Positions 56,986 through 64,000 of a stretch of 64,000 nt of DNA are shown piece by piece. Location: NCBI GenBank assembly GCA_036346355.1, contig CM070577.1:79320509-79384508 (forward strand), in the 5' to 3' direction. The position numbers and the translations under genes are program-made. This DNA is from Rhipidocladum racemiflorum. Lineage: Eukaryota; Streptophyta; Magnoliopsida; Poales; Poaceae. How positions within the stretch are numbered: position 1 is the first letter of the stretch; each line of letters opens with the position of its first letter. The notes beneath the pieces are model-generated. The model was given only the letters and a program-made list of their open reading frames with translations. It did no database searches and was not told where the DNA came from.

Positions 56986-59022
56986 ATGGATCGTTATTCG
57001 ACAAAACCATGTGTGTTCGATGGTGTTGATTTTCAGTTTTGGAAGGCCAAGATGGAGGCATTCATCCAAGCTCAGGGCTTCACAATTTGGGAGAAGGTCT
57101 ACAAGCCATATGATGTTCCCGAGAACGACAACGTCAACGACGCCAATCGTGCACATGTTGAAGCAAATAGCAAGGCGCGCAACTTGATCATCCAAGGCTT
57201 GGGACGCTGCGACTTCGATCGTGTGGTTCATCTTCGATCCGCATATGAGGTATGGAAATCTCTTTGTGATTACCATGAGGGTTCTAACACTGTGAAAGAG
57301 GTTCGCCAAGACATCTACAAGAAGGAGTACATGCGATTCGAGATGAAACCGGGTGAGTCGGTAGATGACTTCTTTGCACGCTTTAATAAGATTCTTAGCA
57401 ATCTACGTCTTTGTTGGAGTCAACTATACTAATGCGGCAAATGCTAGACAATTGCTTAGTGCCTTGGACATGTCGGTGTGGGAGATGAAAGTAACATCTA
57501 TACAAGAATCCACTGTCATGAGTACACTTACTTTAGATGTTCTTTATTCTAAGTTGAAAACTCATGAATTAGATGTTTTTGCTAGAAAGAATGATCATAA
57601 ATCAATTGTTTTGACATCTCAATCTAGCATATCTCTTAATGGTGCTGCTTCAAGTTTTGCTCTATCTTTCTTGTCTTCACTAACCGATGAACAGATTGAG
57701 CAATTCTCAGAAGAAGACTTATCAATACTCTCTTCTCGCTTTAACAAAGCTTTGCAAAATGTGAGAAAGAGAAAGAGAGGTGGTGGTGATCCTCCAAGAT
57801 GCTATGAGTGTGGTGATCTCGACCATATTCGTCCAAACTGTCCTAAACTTGCAGGTAAAGCATCAAGGGAGGAGAAGGACAACGACAGAAGAAAAGAGAA
57901 GAAGTTCTCTTCAAGTAATAGAAAGAAGAAGAGCTTCATCAACAGCAAAGTTGTCCACCGAGTTCTTTCCGCTCTTGAACAAGTCAATTTGAGCGATGTG
58001 GATTCGGAGAGCAGTGAGGACGATGCAACTCCAAGCAAGCATGAGTTGACGGGGTTGTGTCTCATGGCTAAAAGCGACAGCGACTTTGCGAGGGCGACCA
58101 CGACAGCGACTTCAATGAGGTAGATCCTTCTTACGATGAATTAGCTATTGCTGTTGCTCGACTTGGTAAATTGCTTGATAAACGTGACAAGAAAATTAAG
58201 AAACATAATTCTATTGTGGAGTCATTAAATGCTGAAATTTCTAGACTTAAAACCTTGATTCTTGATGATGATGCTTGCAAATCATGTGACTTAATTTACA
58301 ATGAGCTTACTTTGCTTAGGAAAGAACATGTTACATTGTTAGAGCAAATCAATGCTGAAAATGAGAAAAATGAGAAACTTGTTAAACATGCTAGTTGTTC
58401 TACCATTGATTTGCATGATACAACTCCATGTTCTAAATGCTCCATACTAGAATTGAAGTTGCATGATGCAAATGCTAGGGTTTCTCAAATGACAGAAGAT
58501 TTTCTTACACATGAGGTTCTTTCATGCTCAACTTGTCGCAAGCAAAAAAGAAAAGTGGATGATCCCTGCAATAATTGTTTAATTCTTGCTAATAAAGTTG
58601 ATTACTTGCAAAACTCTTTGGAACGATTCACTAATGGCAAGAAAAAGTTGAACATGATTTTGGATCAATCTAAGGTTAGCTCAAACAAGAAAGGTTTAGG
58701 TTTTGATCTTCATGCTTCATATGAAACTAAACCTCGCTCTGTTGTTTATGCTCCTTGCAATGACAAACTTGAGATTTCAAATGAGCCTAAGAAAATTGTC
58801 TTCAAATCTGCTGGCCTTTTATCTTCTACTATGATGAATGCAAATGTTGCTTCTACTTCCAAAGCTAAACATAATGTTAAGTACACTTGCACTCATTGTG
58901 GTAGAGATGGACATTTAGTAGACTTTTGCTTTAGACTAGCTAAACAACAAAAGAGAGAAAGGTTCTTGCTAGGTCTAATTTCAGAAAGGCACACTCTACT
59001 TCTCATTATGTGCCTAGGGTGA
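56986..59022 (+). pseudogene. Sirevirus Gag with two frameshifts
   Basis: First ATG at 56986 (MDRYSTKPCVFDGVDFQFWK). UBN2/DUF4219-type Gag core (EVWKSLCDYHEGS, KKEYMRFEMKPGESVDDFF). Frameshift at about 57405-57415, then GVNYTNAANARQLLSALD. First zinc knuckle CYECGDLDHIRPNC (57802-57843), basic KKKSF segment, second frameshift at about 58085-58110. Then a coiled-coil-like stretch (KLLDKRDKKIKKHN, LNAEISRLKTL) and a second knuckle CTHCGRDGHLVDFC. Long coiled-coil Gag is a known Sirevirus trait. Confidence 0.87.
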
Positions 59023-59159
59023 AACAAACACCTTTTGTTTCTAAAAACACGGAAAAAGGCAAATCTGTTTTTGTACATAAGAATACTCGTGTTGTGCCTA
59101 CTGTTGTGCGTCGTGTGTCTCAGTACTGGATTCCTAAACATCTTATTTCTAACCCCATT

Positions 59160-59860
59160 ACCGAGGCCTCGACAATTTCTGCTTCTATGTAGGCTTCTCA
59201 CGCGAGGAAGGAGAACATGTGGCTAGTGAATTTCGGATGCTCACTTCATATGTTCAGTGATAAGTTTTGGTTCTTCTTCACTCGTGCATCTCATGCTAAA
59301 AGTGTTGCTTTTGAAGATACTTCTTCCACTTCTGTTTTCGCAAAAGGAACTAGTCCAAATAGTGCAGGTACAGGTGCATATGTTCAGGGGGAGAGTATCT
59401 TTGTTGATGAAGATGATGATGATGCTGTTGAGGATGAGATAATTGGAGTTTGCTGTGTGCTTGTGTGCTCGTTTTCAAGCTTCCCCGCGTGCTTCACATC
59501 GACAAGCTATCAAGAGGATTTTAAGGTATCTCTGTGGTTTTCAAGATTTTGGCATTTGACTTTCTGCTTCCTCATGCATTAGTTTAAGAGCTTTCTCTGA
59601 TGCTGAATTTGGAGGATGTAGAATTGATAGAAAAAGTACATCTGGTTCATGCCACTTCTTGAGTAATTCTCTTTCTTGAACACATTGATATCAGATTTCA
59701 CTTTCTTAGATATCATGTTGAAAAAGGAAGCATTGTGCTTCACCATGTGGATACGGAACATCAATTGGCAGACATTTTCACAAAACCTTTGTCTTCTTCT
59801 CGTTTTGCTTTTATTCGGGGAGAACTTGGGATTGTTCATCCAATGGGTTTGTTTTGAGGG
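59160..59860 (+). pseudogene. Sirevirus pol remnant with two large deletions
   Basis: Protease-like WLVNFGCSLHM (active-site Asp replaced) at 59219-59250, then acidic DEDDDDAVEDE. A first deletion joins this to the RT end (SFSSFPACF frame; CARFQASPRASHR in the intact relative). RNase H start FSDAEFGGCRIDRKSTSGSC, then a second deletion inside RNase H, then HIDIRF...ADIFTKPLSSSRFAFIRG and GELGIVHPMGLF stop at about 59856. Integrase and RT palm are absent. Confidence 0.85.
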
Positions 59861-60143
59861 GGAGTTTCTTTGCCAAGTTCTTTCACTTGATGAGCTCACT
59901 TTATCATATTTCTTTATATGTTATGTAATTGAGCTAATATATGATAATCTAATTGTCTCACTTGAACTAAAAAATGACATTGCGAAATTCCTTGGTCAGA
60001 TTGCCTATAGCTAAATACTTTGTGGTATCTTACTCTTCTAGGTTTGATATTGAATTTCCTTGACAAATTTTGGCTATGAAGCAAGTGTATTTTCAACTTT
60101 ACTCTTTCATAAGACCTTTTAATCACTTTTGCATGTTTACAAT
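59857..60143 (+). other. Sirevirus element 1 post-pol region
   Basis: Begins with the polypurine tract TGAGGGGGAG directly after the pol stop. Homologous in reverse to 62885-63175. Ends at ACAAT (60139-60143), probably one target copy for element 2. Confidence 0.7.
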
Positions 60144-62039
60144 TGTAGGATCGAAGTATATGAATATAGCAATCAGAGGGGGGGTGAATGATTGTGCGGA
60201 AGCTAAAACCAAATTCTTGATCTATTAAAAGTTCACCCCAAAACAGAACCAAATAATTGCTTCGTTTTCGACAAAAACAAAATGACAGAGGTTTAGTAAA
60301 ACGAGAATTCACGGAGATCCAACCGTTAGATTGATCTGAAATTTGGACACGAGAAACTAGATTCCAATACGAATCAAACCCAAAAAGAATCAGCTCGATC
60401 GGACTTACAGATCAAAAGTTATGAGCTTCGCAAGCTTGCTGATCCAGAACTTGACGAGAATCAATCTAATCAAAACTTCAAGATTAAACAAGATCTTCAA
60501 AAGATTAATCAACTAGACTTTGAGAAACTCTAAATCAATACCCTAGAACGGTTTTTGATGGATCAAATCAAGATGAAACTCAACGATCAATAACCAATCT
60601 AGAATTAGAACAAGCATGCAAACAAGAACCAAAACAGAAAATCGGTAGCGGCGTGGTTCTTGTAGCACGCAAAAATCTTGGAAGAATTGATCTTTATTTC
60701 TTGTCTAAAATACTCTCATCAAAAGAGTACAAACCCTAAAACCAAGCTCAAAGCTTGATGCGCTCAGCTCTACTTGGTTGGATGCCCTTCAACAGGAGAC
60801 AACCCCTCCTATTTAAAGGACCAACCCACAAGGAGTTCTGAATACAATTCCTATTCCCTAGAAGGAATCTGTATCCAACACAACTCTACTTGGCCCAACC
60901 TGGCCGAGTACAACTCTTGCACGCGTATGGCAACCGTACCATACTCACGTGACTAACACTTTGCACGCGTATGGCCACCTGCCATACTCACGTGACTAAC
61001 ACTTTGCACGCGAATGACCTCCTGCCATTCTCACGTGACTAACCATTCTTCATGTGTACCATTCTCTTAGCCCGAACGTCCCGCATGACATCCTTGACCA
61101 CCAAGACCTCAGTTCCTCCCTGAACCTAGTCCTGAACCTCAGTTCTTCCATGAACCTAGTTCCGGTCCCGTCATCGACCACATTCGTCTTCGAGCAATAC
61201 CTGCACATGAACAAACCACAAAACGATTCCGAGCACAAGTCTACGACTTGACTCAATGTCAATCCATGCAACTACTCACATGAGCATTGCATAAAGTCCA
61301 CTTCAAAACACACCTCATGAAATCATCACAAATTTCATAATCTCAAAGTCAAACCATTTCAATTCTTGCAAAACATCCAAACTGAGCAAAACACGTTCAC
61401 AACGGACCAAAATTAAAACCCTAGAAAAGTCCATTCACGACGGACAAGAAATCTCTGTCCGGCGTACATGTGAAACTCTCAGTTCCAAGAAGAAAACATT
61501 CCTGTGAAAACACGTTCACAACGGACCAAAAACTTTGTCCGTTGTACATGCGAAATCAATCCTCAAAAAGCCGTTCACGACTGACCAAAGAAATTGGTCC
61601 GGCGTACATGCAAAACTTACTGGTTTCTTGGAAAATTGAGTCCGGCTCATGATCTCAAAAGCACGTCCACGACAGACCCAAAAACTTGGTCCGTCGTACA
61701 TGCATTATTGCTATTTTCTTGGAAAATTGAGTTTGGCACAAGAGCTCAAAAACATGTGCACGACAGACCCAAAAACCTGGTCCGTTGTACATGCGCTGAC
61801 TGCTGGTTTTGAAGAAAATTGAGTTTGGCTCAATGAGTTCAAAAACATGTCCACGACAGACCCAAAAACTTGGTCCGTCGCGGATGGGGAACTTCTTGTT
61901 TCTTGAGAGCTTGGTCGGCGCAAAAAGCGAAACTTACTGTTTCTTGTCAAATTGTCAAACACATGCACAAGCACATTTTGCAAATCCAATTCTAAGTTAA
62001 TTTTTCAGTTCAAAGCCAATTTTTCAGCACATGATTTCA
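60144..62039 (-). repeat. Sirevirus element 2, 3' LTR (1896 bp)
   Basis: Plus-strand ends TGTAGGATCG and ATGATTTCA. Same family as 55220-56933; longer mainly because of more copies of the GGACCAA-type hairpin repeat (61390-61930). Three G-box repeats at about 60918-61046. Confidence 0.92.
61390..61930. repeat. tandem hairpin repeats in Sirevirus LTR
   Basis: About seven diverged units of 80-95 bp built on CACGACGGACCAA ... TTGGTCCGTCGTACATGC, each able to pair with itself. The shorter equivalent in LTR 1 is at 55310-55700. Confidence 0.75.
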
Positions 62040-62340
62040 CAATCTCCCCCTTGATGAAAACATTGGCAACACCACTTAGAATTGAACATTTGGCATTCAC
62101 TTTACAAAAGATTTTGAAATCCAAAGGATCAAGGACCAAAAAGAAAACACAGAATTCCCCCTTTGACCAAAATGCAAAACAAAATCTCCCCCTGAGAAGG
62201 AAAATGTGTGTGAATGTGCAATGTGTCCAAGAATTCAAAAATTCTCCAAACTTCTCCCAAACACAACTCCCCCTTTTTCTTCTCCCCCTTTTTCATTAAA
62301 CTTTTCAACAATTCCCAATTTTCTCCCCCTTTGACAATGG
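62040..62340 (-). promoter_or_regulatory. multiple polypurine tracts upstream of the 3' LTR
   Basis: Five GGGGGAG tracts on the minus strand (at about 62044, 62186, 62268, 62283, 62324) plus one GGGGGAAT (62153). Serial polypurine tracts before the 3' LTR are a reported Sirevirus feature. Confidence 0.8.
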
Positions 62341-63174
62341 ATTCATCAAGAGTACAAAAGAGAGAACAGGTTCAAAAATTTTTCTTGAAACAAAGATTTC
62401 ACAAGAAGAAACAAGGGGGTGCCAAGATAGGAAAAGATGAGCTCATTCGATCATATATCCTTATATATCATATAATATGCAAAATACATGATCTTGAAGT
62501 GATTTTAACAAGTTAGGGAATGACATGCATCTCAACCTCAATTTAGTCAACTATAGCCAAGTACTAAGCAAGATCTTAGCAGAAAAAGCAAGGCTTTAAA
62601 AATTGAAGCAACTAACAACTTAGGGCGAGCAAGTAGTTTCAACTCTAATCTAATAGACCAATTTAATCTTTAAACAATAAGTTGCATGTGGCATGCTTGA
62701 AGCATACTTCTTTTATTTTCTAGGAGTGGCATGCTTGAAGCATACATCTTATCTTTGAGGGAATGGCATGCTTGAAGCATACATCTTATCTTTTTAGGGA
62801 AAGCAAGCCTGAAGCACATAACTTGAAGCTTTTGCTTTTAACAGCCCCCTTTTTTATATTGATTCCCTTTTCTTTTTCCTTTTTCTTTGATTGTAAACAT
62901 GCAAAAGTGATTAAAGGTCTTATGAAAGAGTAAAGTTGAAAACACACTTGCTCCATAGCCCAAATTTGTCAAGAAAATTCAATAACAAGCCTAGAAGAGT
63001 AAGATATCACAGAGTATTTAGCTATAGGCAATCAGATCAGGGAATTCCGCAATGTCATTCTTAGTTCAAGTGAGACAATTTAGATTATCATATATTAGCT
63101 CAATTATATAGTATATAAAGAAATATGATAAAGTGAGCTCATCAAGTGAAAGAACTTGGCAAAGAAACTCCCCC
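62341..63174 (-). other. Sirevirus element 2 post-pol noncoding region
   Basis: Between pol stop and polypurine tracts. Contains three copies of GGCATGCTTGAAGCATAC (about 62690-62785, plus strand), each a near-palindrome, and a further GGGGGAG at 63167 next to the pol end. No env-like ORF seen. Confidence 0.65.
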
Positions 63175-64000
63175 TCAAAACAAACCCATTGGATGAACAA
63201 TCCCAAGTTCTCCCCGAATAAAAGCAAAACGAGAAGAAGACAAAGGTTTTGTGAAAATGTCTGCCAATTGATGTTCAGTATCCACATGATGAAGCACAAT
63301 GTTGCCTTTTTCAACATAATCTCTAAGAAAGTGAAATCTGATGTCAATGTGTTTTGTTCTAGAGTGTTGTACAGGGTTCTTAGCAATGCAAATTGCACTA
63401 GTGTTATCACACAAAAGAGGAACACTATCCAGATTAACCCCATAATCTTTAAGTGTAGCTACTATCCAAAGAATTTGAGAACAACAACTAGCAGTAGCCA
63501 CATATTCAGATTCAGCAGTTGATTGTGCAACAGAAGATTGCTTTCTAGATGACCATGCAATGAGAGAATTTCCCAAGAAGTGACATGAACCAGAAGTGCT
63601 TTTCCTATCAATTCTACATCCTCCAAAATCAGCATCAGAAAAAGATCTCAAACTAATGCATGAGGAAGCAGAAAGCCAAATGCCAAAATCTTGAGTTCCA
63701 TGAAGATACACGAAAATCCTTTTGACTGACTTGTCGATGTGAAGCACGTGGGGAAGCTTGAAAACGAGCACACAAGCATACAACAAATTGTATATCCGGC
63801 CTTGATGCAGTGAGGTACAAAAGTGAACCTATCATGCTTCTATATTCCTTTTGATCAACCGGCTCACCATCTTCATCCGGATCAAGTGTGCAATTGCTTT
63901 CCATAGGTGTCATGATTGGTTTGCTGTTTTCCATCCCAAATCTATGCAACAAGTCTTTTGTGTATTTGCTTTGATGTACAAAGGTACCATCCTTTGTTTG
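63175..64000 (-). pseudogene. Sirevirus pol C-terminus: RT end and RNase H (continues past right edge)
   Basis: RT C-terminal FGMENSKPIMTPMESNC, EYRSMIGSLLYLTASRPDIQ, CARFQASPRASHR at 63740-63952, a frameshift near 63740, then RNase H (SFSDADFGGCRIDRKSTSGS, AESEYVATASC, LLCDNTSAICIAKNP, KHIDIRFHFLRDYV, ADIFTKPL) ending HPMGLF at 63175. RNase H itself is uninterrupted. Confidence 0.88.

Larger units (their letters stand above)
55220..60143 (+). mobile_element. Sirevirus-type copia element 1, internally deleted, truncated by element 2
   Basis: 5' LTR 55220-56933, primer site TGGTATCAGAGC at 56936, gag from 56986, protease, then a direct jump to the RT end and RNase H C-terminus, and the post-pol region up to 60143. 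A second copy of the same family is inserted there in reverse. The 3' LTR should lie right of the window. The long LTR, zinc-knuckle Gag with coiled coil and GGGGGAG tracts fit Sireviruses. Confidence 0.88.
60144..64000 (-). mobile_element. Sirevirus-type copia element 2 (3' part), inserted in reverse into element 1
   Basis: 3' LTR 60144-62039, multiple polypurine tracts, then RNase H and RT C-terminal coding up to the window edge, all minus strand. Probable target copy ACAAT at 60139-60143; the partner lies beyond the window. Confidence 0.88.

Overview
This window is nuclear DNA from a grass (Poaceae, probably panicoid; the species cannot be fixed from sequence alone). The evidence is GT-AG spliced plant genes plus a typical grass transposon complement: Stowaway, Tourist, hAT and Micron-like MITEs, a Helitron, CACTA elements, Sirevirus-type and Ale/Retrofit-like copia, and chromovirus and long-LTR gypsy elements. 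No bacterial, organellar or viral genes were seen.

Layout. (1) 320-7089, minus: eight N-terminal exons of the bifunctional fructose-2,6-bisphosphate enzyme F2KP. The gene runs off the left edge, and a deleted copia element (2393-5366) sits in its intron 3. (2) 8267-38425, minus: one subtilisin-like serine protease pseudogene blown apart by insertions. These are a 6.4-kb Reina-like gypsy (8681-15080, with a Harbinger MITE in one LTR), three small hAT elements (15176-15336, 15406-15994, 16048-16407), a copia (16441-31992) that itself carries a 13.2-kb insertion (18021-31245) containing three further solo LTRs, a truncated gypsy LTR with its own hAT (31993 to about 35150), and a 2.2-kb hAT (35812-38036). 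Many junctions carry matching target-site duplications, so the order of events can be read. (3) 38426-41290: gypsy LTR debris, a 262-bp Helitron, a Stowaway MITE and an unrecognised short ORF. (4) 41417-44160: AT microsatellites, a Micron-like foldback element and an intact two-exon bHLH transcription factor gene with an ACT-like domain (bHLH51-like, minus strand). (5) 44161-49182: repeats, a Tourist MITE, a SINE-like fragment and a copia micro-relic. (6) 49183-64000: a CACTA element interrupted by a second CACTA of related type. The second is interrupted by a Sirevirus-type copia, which is in turn interrupted by another copy of the same Sirevirus family in opposite orientation that continues past the right edge.

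Only two host genes look functional: F2KP (central carbon metabolism) and the bHLH factor. Everything else is transposon, repeat or pseudogene. I found no convincing new biological system. The most notable material is the recoverable nesting history, dense regulatory-motif arrays inside LTRs (six TGACGTCA sites; CCGTTGG hairpins; 43-bp G-box repeats), a catalytically altered Ulp1-like protease in one CACTA next to an intact one, and a sense-orientation retroelement inside F2KP.
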